Source: Ceriagrion tenellum (taxonomy: Eukaryota > Arthropoda > Insecta > Odonata > Coenagrionidae). From it: a DNA stretch of 64,000 bases. Below are positions 35,210-47,019 of this stretch, in pieces; position 1 is the stretch's first letter, and every line of letters begins with the position of its first letter. The DNA is taken from NCBI GenBank assembly GCA_963169105.1, contig OY720635.1, positions 158,177,645-158,241,644 on the forward strand, in the 5' to 3' direction. Both the position numbers and the translations under genes were made by a program. The notes beneath the pieces were generated by a model. The model was not told where the DNA came from and searched no databases. It saw nothing but the letters and a program-made list of their open reading frames with translations.

Positions 35210-35855
35210 TCCCTATGCCTGCATTCCAGTACCATGCATTAAAGAAACTAGGTGTTGTTAAACGTAAAATAGGAGGGTCCTCGGGTGATAAAGTCAAAGA
35301 GAGATGCTACTTCGCTCTGGTTAGACCACACCTCGAATACGCCGCGAGCATTTGATCATAAAGATATCATATGACCCTGATCATAAAGATTTAACAAAAA
35401 AAATTAATAAAATACAAAGGGAAGCAGCACCCTTCGTTACAAACTGCTACGAGCGTACATATAGTGTCTCACAACTTTTAGAGGGATTAAGGTGGGAGCC
35501 CATAGAGACTCAGAGGCAACACGCTAAGCTTGGCCTGCTTGATAAATTCAGAACAGATATTTTTCAGAGTGACACTGAGAATATTATCGTGACTCCTCAC
35601 TACATCTCTCGGTCTGACAGATGCGACAAAATTAAGGGAGATACACTGCCAAACAGATAGGTACAAAAACTCGTTCTTTCCGCGAACAATAAGCGACCAC
35701 AATAAAAATTGAGCTCCACAGAAACACTACTATAATACATGTCACCATTTCCTCTCCCGAAATCTTACATCTTTACACGGTTGGTGACCTAACAACCCCC
35801 TGCCACACTCCCATGCTGCGGCTCGCAAGGTATTGCGTAGATGTAGATGTAGATT
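35210..35855 (+). mobile_element. LINE family L1a, 3' portion
   Basis: It reads ALKKLGVVKRKIGGSS, then CYFALVRPHLEYAASI, a stop caused by a local duplication of GATCATAAAGAT (35355-35392), then DLTKKINKIQREAAPFVTNC and the carboxyl end. The 3' UTR closes with GATGTAGATGTAGAT. It is inactive. Confidence 0.88.
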
Positions 35856-36731
35856 ACTATTGAAAAAATAGCAAATCATATGATATAATGTGTTATAATT
35901 AATCAAAATCTTCTTTCGCGAAGTAGTTTGGTTCCCCTGACTCAATCCATCTCATTGCCTCCCTCTCCTCCCCTCCGTCTGTTTCCTTCACCCCCTCCTC
36001 TTCTATCTCCCCTTCTTGCCGCGGAGGTCTGTTCCAGGAACTTTTGAATTCAAGATCTTTTCCGAAGAATAATAAGTCACCTCTCGCCCATTCCGGACAA
36101 GCAATGGCCTTAAACCCACCTTTATCCGAAGTTTTTGGGACATGCTACTCACTTTTGAAAGGGATGCCTGCCAAATATTCCGAACAGATCTCTATTCTAT
36201 ATTGTTAAGGTTGATTTTTTTTACTCCGAACGAACAAAGGATGCCAATGAAGTGAAAAGCGTTGAATCATTCCATGGGCCGTGTTGACCTACGCTTCTGT
36301 CATATTCGGAGTTCTATCCTTCGGCGAAGGAGACAGGAAAAAATGGTCGGTAGAGCTTGCTGCAAGAGAGAAGGGGTTAGCAAAACCTTTTTGCCTTCGT
36401 CTGTGAGCAGTTTACGGCGACAGGGAAAGGAAAATGGTTCGATTGAGATGTGTTTTAAGGGCCCGAGGAGGCCACCTGTCAATTGTCTCCTCTCTGTCAT
36501 TATTCAAATTTCGTCTTGTAACTATAATCACTATTTTTGATCGATTAATTGCGTTCTTGGGAAAGTAACTGTGAACAATGTATACCTCTTGAGTGGTTTT
36601 TGTTTGGATATCGCGAACGCGAGAGAAGACACCGTGATCCCTCCTCTGAGTGATTTGAGAAGCAAAATCTGTAGTGTTACATAATATACCTCGTTGTGCC
36701 CATTCGAAACAAGTTTTAAATTGAATTATTT
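35856..36731. other. No recognisable gene
   Basis: Short ORFs on both strands near 36262-36540 overlap each other and have no known domain. Confidence 0.4.
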
Positions 36732-37155
36732 TAGGGATGAGTGAATTCCACTTTTTTCGATTCCGATTTTTTCAACTCGATTCTCGATTCCGATTCCATC
36801 GATTCTTATCCCTAATAAAAGGTGGGATATTGATATACCAGTAGCGCACGACTATTATTTGAACTCTAGTAATAAGCTGGAATAAAATAACAAAGACAAT
36901 TAAGTCGCTCAAAAAGTATATTTTTTAACAAATTGCAAATATATCCTCTTGAGGTAGATAAAAAGTACAAATTGATAGCCATCACCCAAAGTTACTGAGA
37001 CAAATATGAGGTGATAAATGAAATTTTATTTGAATATTTATCTATCTGAAATCGATGGAATCGGAATGGACTTTAGGCAATCGATTCTCGATACCGATTC
37101 TAATCCTGAGAACCGGTGGAATCGAGAATCGACATTTGGATCCGACTCATCCTTA
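36732..37155. mobile_element. hAT-type MITE 2 with perfect 8-bp target duplication
   Basis: Termini TAGGGATGAGT and ACTCATCCTTA are flanked by identical AATTATTT (36724-36731 and 37156-37163). The subterminal regions, about 70 bp each, are inverted and full of GATTCCGATTC/ATCGATTC motifs. There is no transposase. The perfect duplication suggests a fairly young insertion. Confidence 0.85.
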
Positions 37156-37350
37156 AATTATTTCACCCTCACTTAAGTCAGAAAAATGGTAGAATATCGA
37201 CTTTGTTAAAATCACGAACCTACAATGAATAATGAAATCAGAAATGTTAACAGATCATCGAACCAATAAATGTACCACCAGTTACTTTAATGCTGATTTT
37301 ATCGTAACACATTTGAAGACGCGAGTCGATATTTCCCGGCAGAAATAGAA

Positions 37351-37686
37351 ATGGTTTCTTTCCCTCTCCTGAAAAGTAATCGTTTCGTAGATCCGCTTCA
37401 TTATCTTTTATTTTGCATACCCTTGCTTCTATTCTGTTCGGCTCAAGTTAGCGGATGGTTTTGGGAACAGTTTGATTTATTGGTTACGGTTATTCAAACT
37501 GGCTTCATTCGGCGGCACAAAACCGCCGAGGAAGGACGAATTAGCGATTCCGCGCCAACTGAAGAAGGCCGTCGGCTAGTTGGCGTAACGGCAGAGCGTC
37601 AATTGAAGCAATTAGCGTTGAGGCGGGAGGCCGTGACACTGACGATGCTCGACAAACGACCCAACCGCGGCCGCCTCCGACCTTGA
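37351..37686 (+). CDS. Unrecognised 111-aa ORF
   Basis: An open frame from ATG with a hydrophobic stretch at residues 17-35 (YLLFCIPLLLFCSAQVSGW) that would pass as a signal peptide or membrane segment, then a charged, Arg-rich half. No family is recognised and no splice context or paralogue is visible. Length alone does not support it strongly in CpG-rich DNA, so it may be chance. Confidence 0.15.
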   Translation: MVSFPLLKSNRFVDPLHYLLFCIPLLLFCSAQVSGWFWEQFDLLVTVIQTGFIRRHKTAEEGRISDSAPTEEGRRLVGVTAERQLKQLALRREAVTLTMLDKRPNRGRLRP

Positions 37687-37772
37687 CGCATTCCTGTTAA
37701 ATTGCATACGAATGGTCGCGGGTGTATCAAGATGATGTAAATCACGTAAATACGAGGATAATGGGATGCAGT

Positions 37773-38328
37773 TTAAGGTAGTCCGTGCAAGATAGCTCCC
37801 TGGTCATAATAGAGACATTATTCGAATTATACGTTTTAATTTCGCCAGCTGTAGGGCACGTCAATTAAATATTGCATTATTAATAGTACGATAATATAGT
37901 TATATATGACAGAAATTGTATGTAATTAAATGAAAATATCTAAATAAGTCTTTAACTTGACTCATTTTTTCACGCGGTGCGTTTGAATGTCCTTCAAAAC
38001 GGAAGGTTTTTTGTGATACCCAAGGTGCTGTGACAATATGATTAATTTTCAAAAATAGTCGATAAATCATACAAATTACACGCTGTTAGTTTTTTACGAC
38101 GTCTAAGTGTTAGAAATACCTCATTTTGTAAATAATATCTCTCTGGAGTGCGGAAACGTACCATTTCCCATGTAAAAGGACTGGTATTTTTTGGCAAATA
38201 TCTCGGAGAGTAATGTGGTAATGGGCTGAATTTTTGGTGTCATTTGAAGGGTGAGATATTTTTCTTTAAAATTAGACCAAATTCATTGATTTCTAAGTAA
38301 AATGATATTTCTATCAAACTTACCTTAA
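37773..38328 (+). mobile_element. Family A TTAA-flanked MITE
   Basis: TTAA 37773-37776, then GGTAGTCCGTGCAAGATAG. The right end is TATCAAACTTACC then TTAA 38325-38328. It shares GTGCAAGATAG with the 42410 copy, defining a subgroup. Confidence 0.87.
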
Positions 38329-38512
38329 GCGGAATTGTAAGGTATGAATTCAACGAGGAAGGACGTCAAATAGAACCGCTGGGAAATGTCACGCATCTGG
38401 GGAGAATTAATAATGAGCTGGGTTCGGCTGTTGGAGCTCGAAGTATGAGAGGGTGCAGTAGTATTAAAGTGGCCAAAGAGCCATTTCGTCTGTACGTAGG
38501 TGCGGCTGGGTT

Positions 38513-38640
38513 TGGCGACGGACAACTGAAGTCATTTGCTGTGCTGAGAACGGGTGGAGGTGTTGTTATGGGCACAGAGGGAATGGAAGGAAGGGGTAGA
38601 GGGAGACCGAGCGTCGGTATTATCCTCTTTCCCAACTCAT
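38513..38640 (-). mobile_element. SINE S1 tail fragment (diverged)
   Basis: It matches the 14610-14700 tail (GACGGACAACTGAAGTCATT, then a GGRAGGGG-rich block, then GCGTCGGTATTA) without a tRNA head. Confidence 0.5.
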
Positions 38641-38670
38641 GGCGACTTGAGTGCACTTGTGTATCTTTCA

Positions 38671-38765
38671 TCTACATCTTCGTATTTCCTTACGAGCAAA
38701 CTCAAGGGTGAGTGGCAAGGGGTGAGTCATCACCAATGTTCATTTCATATTGCACTATTTAAGTC
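38671..38765 (-). mobile_element. LINE family L1b-like 3' end, short
   Basis: ATCTACATCTTCGTA followed by a GAGCAAACTCAAGGGTGAGTG block resembles the reversed 3' UTR of the L1b copy at about 22380-22450. It is strongly 5'-truncated. Confidence 0.5.
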
Positions 38766-39117
38766 TATGTAACTACGAGTCCTGGTGTATCGGCAAAAAT
38801 CTTCTAAAACTTGCAAGGAGACAAAATTTCTCAAACGCGCGAAACGCCAAAGGAATTCTACCAATGCTAGGCTTTATATTTTCCAGAGATTCGGAGAGGA
38901 GAGGCCTGGAATGCATTGGTGGGTTTCTCTTCCCCTCTGAATGTTTAGATTTGGCAGGAATGGCAACATTAACGTCCGTCTGTCGCAATTCGCTCCAATA
39001 AAAAACTGAGCAAACTTTGAGAACTCCACCTTCCGTTTACGTCACATCGGGAAACTCTGACCATAAACTCTGCCCTTAGTCGACAATCTTAAGTGTCGAT
39101 GGATGGTTTTGTTGGAA

Positions 39118-39215
39118 TCGTTCGAGAGAATTCCGATCACGTAACTAAGGAGATAGGTGATACAATTACGAAGGATTCGAGATTTTGGGGTATTTAAACC
39201 ACTCGTAGAAAATCT
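39118..39215 (+). repeat. Dispersed repeat D, copy 2
   Basis: TCCGATCACGTAACTAAGGAG, GATTCGAGATTTTGG and TTTAAACCACTCG are in the same order as copy 1. It forms an inverted pair with copy 3, with a LINE fragment between. Confidence 0.65.
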
Positions 39216-39275
39216 CAAGCAGCCATTCCAATCGAGTTTTTCTCGCGTAAATATCCTTGTGTGTGTAGGATCGGT

Positions 39276-39885
39276 TCATAACGTCATCTGGCGTATTCCG
39301 ATTTCTAGCCTCCAAGTTTCTTTGTCCTTCCATAGATCTTCTTCCAATCCTCTCGCTCTAATTTCTTTGTCCACTCCCTCATTCCAGCTCTTCTCAGGTC
39401 TTCCTCTTCCTCTTTTCCCTTGGATTGTTAGCTCCAAGGTCTTTCTTGGTAGTCCATCCTCGTTCATTCTCTTTACATGGCCGTACCAGATTAGCTGCTT
39501 GGTCATGCTGTCCTCCGTTATATAGTGCTTCACTTTCATTATCTGTCGTTTTCTTTCATTTGGAGATAGCTCTTTCTATCCTTGATCGTCCCGCAGCCCG
39601 TCTCCAAAAATCCATTTCAGTATCTTTTAATGTTTGTTTAGTACGTTCATTTAAAGGCCAGACTTCACATCCAACGTTATTATACTTTTGAAAATGGCAT
39701 TCTATATTCTTGTTTCATTTGCATTCGATATTTGTCGGTCCCTCAGGAGGCTGTTTAATAGCCTAATAACCCTTCTTCCCTGGTTATTTCGGTCTGATAT
39801 AGCTTCATCTAAGGTCCCGTCATCGGTAATTTTTGCTCTAAGATATTTATAGTGATGAGTAATTATTCTTGATAGAGTTAAATAT
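39276..39885 (-). mobile_element. LINE family L4, reverse transcriptase C-terminal region
   Basis: The minus strand reads YKYLRAKITDDGTLDEAISD, then shifted frames, then LIWYGHVKRMNEDGLPRKTL and RGRPEKSWNEGVDKEI. This is the thumb and carboxyl region of a LINE polyprotein. Frameshifts and stops show it is inactive. Confidence 0.85.
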
Positions 39886-39929
39886 CGCGTTTAGAGAGAC
39901 AATTAACGGCTTATGAAACTGGTTAGATG

Positions 39930-40022
39930 TCCACCCGAGTGGTTTAAAACTCATCAGAATCTATAACCGTTCGATGCTGTACCACGTGATTCTTTAGTTA
40001 CGTGATCGGGGTTATCTTGAAC
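39930..40022 (-). repeat. Dispersed repeat D, copy 3 (inverted)
   Basis: Reverse complement order CCCGATCACGTAACTAAAG, TCACGTGGTAC, TTTTAAACCACTCGGGTGG. It is closest to copy 1. Confidence 0.65.
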
Positions 40023-40476
40023 CATTGAGGTGTATGGAGAGAGAGGGCACTTGCTATGTTGGCCAATTCTAGAAGCTGAATCCTGTCCGCCATCTTCATA
40101 GACCCACATTTTCCTATAGCGAGCTAACGCACTAATTTTGCAAATTACCTATGTTTTCCGTCTATAACTTACTAGAATAATGAGTATGCACTTACTCCTT
40201 TAATGTGGATTCCCCTTCCTTTTAGAGTGTATCTATTTAAATAAAAAAATAATCCGCTTTTCCTCTGAAAACTAGGGTATAATCGAGTAGAATCCATTGC
40301 ACTACTAAACCAAATGTATGTTTGATGAGTTACTTGTCTTCAACTTCAAGCATATGTTTGATATTCTTGCTTTACATCCGCTAATTCGTCAATTCCGTCG
40401 TGCTATCCATGGGAAAGTAAGGAGGGAGCAGAGATTAGAAATATGATTATGATTGTATTTTCGGTCTTCTTTTTCT
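40023..40476. other. No recognisable feature
   Basis: AT-rich sequence without supported ORF or repeat. Confidence 0.45.
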
Positions 40477-41290
40477 TTAACTTAAGACTCCGCCTTGTTG
40501 CTGCAACCAAATGGTCCTGTCTTCTGCAAATCTCTTAAACTGCCGATAATTTTCCGTTCCCATGAGTTCTTGTGCCCTGTTCAGGTACTGTAACCTTGGT
40601 CTTCCTCTACCTATCATCCCGAACACCTTCCCCTCCATCACATTGACAAACGATCTATTGCGTCTCAGGAGATTTGCTGAAAATTTTATATTTAGTTTTT
40701 CCATGGTGTTGAGTAGGGTTCATTTATTTCCATTAAAACCTCTCCATTACTTCTCTTTTCTTCCCAGTATATCTTAAGCATCCTCCTCCAAATCAACATC
40801 TCTGCTGCTTCTAATTGATCTTTTTCCCGTTTCCGGAGGGTCCAACTCTCGCTTCCAAAGAGCAATGTACTCCAAAGGAATGTTTTAGCACAGATTTTCC
40901 GAGTCTCGATGTTCATATGCTTGTCTTTTAGAAGATTTCTCTTATTTTAAAAGACCTGTTTTGTTATTGCCACCCTTCTCTTTATCTCTGCCCAACATAT
41001 GCTATCCTCAGTAAGCATACTAGATACCTAAATAGCAAAATCGTTTCACTTGTTCAATTTTTCCTTATTTTCTATTATAATTTTGGGTTTCCTTTAAATG
41101 TTGCTTTTACTCACTACCACCAGTTTTGTTTTCTTGGTATTTATTTTAAATATAATGTTCCCTAAGCGATGAGGATAGAACATTTAACATGTCATAGATT
41201 TATTTAGCAGAGTCCCCTGTTACAACAATATCGTCAGCAAATCAAATGCTCTGGATCTCACTCCGTTTATTTTTATCCCACTTGTTTTTT
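40477..41290 (-). mobile_element. LINE family L5, palm-to-C-terminus, inactive
   Basis: On the minus strand the catalytic box FADDIVVTGDSAK is readable at about 41200-41245, after an in-frame stop. It is followed in shifting frames by FLWSTLLFGSESWTLRKRE and RRNRSFVNVMEGKVFGMIGR. FADD is the reverse-transcriptase active-site motif. Several stops and frameshifts disable it. A longer stretch survives here than in the other LINEs of the window. Confidence 0.85.
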
Positions 41291-42124
41291 ATTTTGTTTT
41301 ATCTATACTTAAAAATTTACTTTATCCCACTTGATTTTGCGGTTGCCAGTGTAAATGTGATGACGTAGTTGTCCTCTCCTTATACCTCTTTGTCTTGAAC
41401 GGTTCAAATACAATAACTCTCCAGTTGTGGTCGATTTTGTGTCGTTCTGCGTCGTGCCTCCCACACCCTCACGCCTCGCCAAAATTCGCCTTTTTGTCGA
41501 CTTCCCCTTTCCTTCCTGCGGGCGCGTGATCTGCAAATGAATGAATGAATGAATGAGTCGAATGAACGCGGTCCCCTTGGACGAATGCCTCATTCGAATG
41601 CCGCATTCGATCCTCCTCTCCCGCTTTTCCTCGTCAATTGCCGTTCATTGTCAGGGTGCGGAGGAGGTGGGTGGTCGAACAAGCAAGTTAACCCCTCTCC
41701 CTCCCCGTACTTCAGCGACCTTGCCTCATGGTTCGGAGGGGATTTCGACTGAAAATGAAAGGGTGTGAGGACTTACCTTGAATGTTTTACGTTGAGCGCG
41801 TGTTAGTTTGTTGAATTCAAGGAGTTCGCTTGGAATAGAACATTTACTTATGTATCTTTTGAATTGAATGTGTACATGTCGTTAAAATCAATTTCCCTGC
41901 GAAACTTGAAACTTTTACGTAGGGCGTTTCCGAAAGTACTGTCGCCTCTTGGAGCTTGTTATAGGTATATCCAGCCTATTTTCATTGTAAAATTGATGAA
42001 TGAACTCTGGGATAATTTATATCATTTTTTATTTATTTATATAAAGGTAGAAAGAAAGTGGATAGGAACACATAAAATCAACAAACACAGTGGTGGTGTG
42101 AAGATGTATTGATGGCCGATTCCA
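41291..42124. other. No gene; includes (GAAT)n microsatellite
   Basis: A short GAAT/AATG tandem at about 41534-41561 encodes spurious ORFs. CpG-rich to about 41750, then AT-rich. No recognised gene. Confidence 0.45.
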
Positions 42125-42205
42125 AGCAGAAAAAATTCGACTGGACCGGGAATCGAACCACGGACCTTTGGTGTGTATTTGCCGCTGAGCGGTCTAAGTG
42201 AATGA
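42125..42205 (-). mobile_element. SINE S3-like tRNA head
   Basis: The minus strand reads GACCGCTCAGCGGCAAATAC, then GGTCCGTGGTTCGATTCCCGG, then a GTCGAATTTTTTCTGC tail. The tRNA T-arm/B-box and tail match family S3 order. The anticodon-arm part is too altered to be a functional tRNA. Confidence 0.6.
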
Positions 42206-42409
42206 ATGAACGATTTTTTCATACATACATATAATCCATATGGATTTTCCTTTTATAAGTGACATATACTGCTTGTTTATAATTTTAGAGGAAAATGTGA
42301 GAAGAAAGATGCTCTTACTTGATGAGGATGTGGTATTTTTAAATTGAGAAGGTATTTTAGTTGAATGAGTATATTTTTCTGAGAACGACCCTTAGCAATA
42401 ATCTTTGGT

Positions 42410-42977
42410 TTAAGGTAGTCCGTGCAAGATAGTTCCCTAGTCATAATAGTGACCATATTCGAAATATATCTACGTTTTAATGTCACCAGCTGTTGGACAC
42501 ATCAAATAAATATTGCATTGTTAAGGGTGCAATAACATAGTTTTATATGATAGAAATGATAAGTAATTAAATGAAAATATCTAAATAAGTCTTTAACTTA
42601 ACTCATATTTTTTTCGCGCGGTGCGTTAGAAACTCCCTCTAAACGGAAGGTTTTTTGTTATACCCAAGAACCTACTGCGGTGACAATATGATTAATTTGC
42701 AAATATAGTTGAGAAAACATACAAACTACACGCTGTTAGTTTTTTTACGACATCTAAGTGTTAGGAATGCCTCATTTTGTAAATTATGTCTCTCTGGAGT
42801 GCATACACGTACCGTGTCCCATGTAAAAGGGCTGGTATTTTTTGTCAAATAACTCCAAAAGTAATGTGGTAAGGGATTAAATTTTTGGTGTCATTAGAAG
42901 GATGAGATATTGTTCTTTAAAATAATACCTAATTCATTGATTTCTAAGTAAAATAATATTTCCCCAAACTACCTTAA
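42410..42977 (+). mobile_element. Family A TTAA-flanked MITE
   Basis: TTAA 42410-42413 followed by GGTAGTCCGTGCAAGATAG. The right end is CCCCAAACTACC plus TTAA 42974-42977. Length 568 bp, no ORF. Confidence 0.88.
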
Positions 42978-43299
42978 GAAGAAAACAGGACTTGACGTTA
43001 CTCGAGAGCATCTCGATAATCATTCGTGATAACCTACGTTAAAGGATTTGGCACTTTAATCTCTTGGCACCTTCGTAATCGTCTTGTGGGGTACATTACA
43101 AAGGTAATGAAAAGGTGAATATTTTTTAGTTATAGAAATATGCACCTTCTCACTTCATTGCTGATAACTAAGTTTGGATGAGACAACCGCTGATATCAAA
43201 TTCGTACATATGCATTCAACAGTGAATTAAGCTGGTGAAACAGTAATTTAATCGGCAAAGGTTACTCACGAGCCATCTATTGAAAACAGGCTCGATGGT
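42978..43299. other. No recognisable feature
   Basis: Unassigned AT-rich sequence between a family A element and a LINE end. Confidence 0.45.
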
Positions 43300-43702
43300 T
43301 CCTACTGTACATATAGTGTCACACAACTTTTAGAGGGATTAAGGTGGGAGCCCCTAGACACTCGGAGGCTACACGCTAGGCTTAGGTTGCTTGATAAATT
43401 CAGAACTCATATTTTTCAGAGCGACATAGAGAATATTATCATGACTCCTCACTGCATCTCTAGATCTGACAGATGCGATAAAATAATAGACATACACTGC
43501 CGAATAGATAGGCACAAAAACTCGTTCTTGTCGCGAACAATAAGCGACCGCAATAAAAATTGAGCTCCCCTTAATACATTTCTATTATTCATGTCACCAT
43601 TTCACCTCCAATAAACTTGCACCTTTACGTGACTGGTGACCTAACACCCCCCATACACACACCCATGTGGCGGCTCGCGGGGTGTTATATAGATGTAGAC
43701 TG
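43300..43702 (+). mobile_element. LINE family L1a, 3' end, 5'-truncated
   Basis: It starts inside the coding region (SVTQLLEGLRWEPLDTRRLH) and ends with the 3' UTR and a short ATGTAGA tail. About 400 bp. Confidence 0.85.
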
Positions 43703-44639
43703 AGAAGTAAATACCGCCTCAAATAACGTTTACAAGTAATTGAACTGAGTTTGTCGTAGGCATGGGTATATAAGGAAGATTTTGCCGAATTTGGAGACAT
43801 TGTACACGTGACGTACTCAGAGGACTAATCGCGATAACATATTTAGAATCACGGTTCCGGATAAATATGGGTTACGAGCCGACGACCTTTGGATGGCCCG
43901 ATAGGCACGCTGGGAATCTCTTGATCGAGGCTGGTACATTTCAGCTCCTTGAATTATTACTCGCAGACTATGCCCCTAGACATCCCAGCAATCTCTTCTA
44001 ACGATCTAGTTTTGTCGCAAGCCTCGTTATTCAAAAGATTGATAACGGTGGAGTACAAATGGAGAGATTTTAGTTCAAGCATGTCCACAAGCACTTCTTG
44101 AAGTCTCGTACATGGGACCACAATTGGTATAAATGGGCGCGAAATTACGTAGTAATTCGGAGAATAAATATATTAACCGTATAAATTCCTGAACAGAGTA
44201 GATGGGTGGTGGATGCAATAAAGGGCAAGGGAATGCTGAAGAATGTGATAGAGGGAAGGATGTAGGGCAACCGAGGAAGAGGAAGGAGGAGAATAGGTTT
44301 CGTGTACAGGATGAAGAAGGGTAGATCGTATGCTGAAGCGAAAAGGATATTCTAGAGCGAGATAAGCCTCTGAAAAAGAAGAAAAATGGGAGGAGATTCT
44401 CTGAAATTCAATAATACCTACCTGAACAGGTAGAATACTTTTAAAAAATGCCGGATAGTACCAATTCAGATACTCGGTTAAGTCCAATGTTGATTCTGAC
44501 TAAGAATACTTTGCACTGCCAAAGTTTGATTTACTCTTTGCTCTTCATCTCAATCTAACGAGATTTTCGAGAGTCTTATGGGGATAGTCTCGTTTCGTCT
44601 CGCCGCATAATCTCATCTCAAATTTCCGATCCCGGTATC
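43703..44639. other. No recognisable gene
   Basis: A 104-aa minus ORF at 44173-44487 is unrecognised. No conserved motif or splice context is visible. Confidence 0.4.
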
Positions 44640-44830
44640 GGCTCGAGCATGAATATATTTTAATGATTTAAATGTTTGGAATTGTTGCCTAGGCTGCGTG
44701 TTGCCTAAAATTCCACTTTTAGTTCACCCAACCCTTGGCGCCACTTCGAAAAAAGTCTTTTCAGTTGAATAGTAAATAGACGTAGTTAATTGTTGCTAAC
44801 GTGAGACTTCTCCTTCCATTTTACAAAAAA
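44640..44830 (+). repeat. Repeat C, left portion only
   Basis: ATTTAAATGTTTGGAATTGT, GTTGCCTAAAATTCCACTTT and AACGTGAGACT match the left part of the 47020 copy. The similarity ends abruptly at about 44810. Confidence 0.75.
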
Positions 44831-44903
44831 TGACAAACTTGTCCACTTCAAACAGCCACCACACGGAAACTACTCAACGGAATTGGTTTAAATTGTAATC
44901 ATG

Positions 44904-45104
44904 GCCGTTTCAATGATGGCCGATGTAAACAACAACAAGATTACGGTGTATTGCTGCCAGATCGCTTCAAGGCTCATTTATTATCATACCACTCTCGTAT
45001 ATGGAGAACGTTCATTTTATCCCCAAGCGGTAATGCCAAGCATTCCGCATGCAGCAGAAACGGTTAACTTCATCGATTACTTCGCCGCCACTCGGGGACA
45101 TTGA
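44904..45104 (+). CDS. Unrecognised 67-aa ORF
   Basis: It begins MAVSMMADVNNNKITV from an ATG in fair context (ATCATGGCC). No domain is recognised and no homologue is visible nearby. It lies just upstream of a LINE end and may be chance. Confidence 0.12.
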   Translation, partial: AVSMMADVNNNKITVYCCQIASRLIYYHTTLVYGERSFYPQAVMPSIPHAAETVNFIDYFAATRGH

Positions 45105-45265
45105 TACTGACATGAACTCGGTCGATTAAAATCAGCGATCCTTTAATGCTTCGTTTAGTCCGTGTCTCTTCATCAGCGAAGGAATTATCATCTCAGACTC
45201 ACGCTAAATTCTGCTGACAACGATTTTGAACGAGTTGATGAAGCAAACATACAAAACATATGCGG

Positions 45266-45866
45266 CGCAGCATTAAAGAAACTAGGTGTTGTTAAGTGTA
45301 TAATAGGAAGGTCCTCGGATGAAAAAGCGAAAGAGAGATCCTACTTGTCTCTAGTTAGGCCACACCTCGAATACGCCGCGAGCATTTGGGACCCTGGTCA
45401 AAAAGATTTAACCAAAAAAATTAATGAAATACAAAGGAAAACAGCGCGCTTCGTTAAAAACTGCTACGAGCGTACATATAGTGTCTCACAACGTTAAGAG
45501 GAATTAAGGTGGGAGCCCATAGAGATTCGGGGGCTACACGCTAGGCTTATGGTTGCTTGAGAAATTCAGAACCGATATTTTTCAGAGCCATGCAGAGAAT
45601 ATTATCATGACTCCTCACTGAATATCTAGGTCTGACAGATGCTATAAAATAAGAGAGATACACTGCCGAACAGATACGTAAAAAAACTCGTTCTTTCCGC
45701 GCACAATTAGTGACCACAATAAAAACTGAGCTCCTCCAAACTCACTGTCAGAGGACATGTCACCATTTCACCTCCAAATATTTTACATCTTTACACGGCT
45801 GGTGACCTACCACTCCCTGCCACACGCCCATGCGGCGGCTCGCGTTGTATGTACATGTAGATGAAA
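45266..45866 (+). mobile_element. LINE family L1a, 3' portion
   Basis: It reads ALKKLGVVKCIIGRSSDEKA, LSLVRPHLEYAASIWDPGQK, DLTKKINEIQRKTARFVKNC and then a stop in SVSQR. The degenerate carboxyl end and 3' UTR end at ACATGTAGATG. Confidence 0.88.
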
Positions 45867-47019
45867 CATGGTCGATGGCAGCGCCGACATATCATATGTT
45901 GTGGGCCTGTGAAATTTTTTTTGCGGAAAATTGCGGTGGTAACAGCGTAGCCTATTCAGCGGGGCCAAGTATTTGAATCTCCAATGTATGCTCTTACAGG
46001 CACTGGAGACCTCAAATGGCTGTTCACGAGTGCTTTGTTTTAAGCGGAAGCAACCGCCGCCGTCGCCGGGGAAACCCTCCCTCCCCCTCCTCAGATTACC
46101 CCGCCCACTTCCCTCCGCCCCCTCCGACCCGAGAAACAAAAGAAACACGGGATCGCGTCCGCATTTTATGGCCGTCCGTGCATACCAATGCACGGACGCA
46201 CGCGCGGAAAACATTCTGCATAAACGGTTTCGACATTTCACCCACTTAATCACCGCTCTTGGCCGGCGGACATTTTGCGTTTATTTTTTTTTTTTCATTC
46301 CGTGAAACCCACGAGCTGAGCCTTATTGTTTCACAACGCGGAATCCGGGGACCATGACGACGAGGACGAAAGATCATAACGGAGGGATCTCTTGAGAGCG
46401 GGGAAAAACCCCGAAATTCTTTAATGGTCTTTCCTCGTGAAATTCCTGCAGAGGGACGATTGATATCTCATTCAGGTGGCGGTGCACGCTGGCCGGTTCA
46501 CGCTCCGTACCTGGAAGCGCACGATTTGGAAGTTTCCGCCGATGAGGAAGACAGAACTATTGTTGCGCAGTCGCAAAAGAAGTTACGACAAGATGTTGTT
46601 TCCCTCAAGAAATAACGAAAGCGAGGTTGCCCGTATGGCGATAGCGAAACTTGGTGGAATACGCCTGTGCGATGCGTGATTTATGGAAGGAGAACTCTCG
46701 CGTGTTTGTGGCGAGCAAATGAGGGGAGAGGATAGAAGAGAACATGGTTGCCAACGCCAGAGTCGGTCCAATATAATGGCGCAGCTGAGAGACACGCAGT
46801 CTATCAGCCAACGTCGTTTGTGGAGAATCCGTGATTGTGGCCTGGGCCCTGTGTTAAATCATTCGGTCTAGAAAAAAAAATTGCCTACTTTCTGTTTCAT
46901 TCTTAGCCAAATCAGTATTTTTTAACTACACTTATATCTTGGGACGGACTCTCCCGACATTGCGAAATTTTTACTCGAGAAGAGAGGAAAGTGTGGAAAA
47001 TGCGTATCACAGCAATGTT
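45867..47019. other. Unassigned CpG-rich interval with perfect hairpin
   Basis: An 11-bp perfect stem (CGTCCGTGCAT, 46173-46183; ATGCACGGACG, 46188-46198) has a 4-nt loop ACCA. ORFs of 60-148 aa overlap on both strands and resemble nothing known. It may be a CpG-rich regulatory region. Confidence 0.4.
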
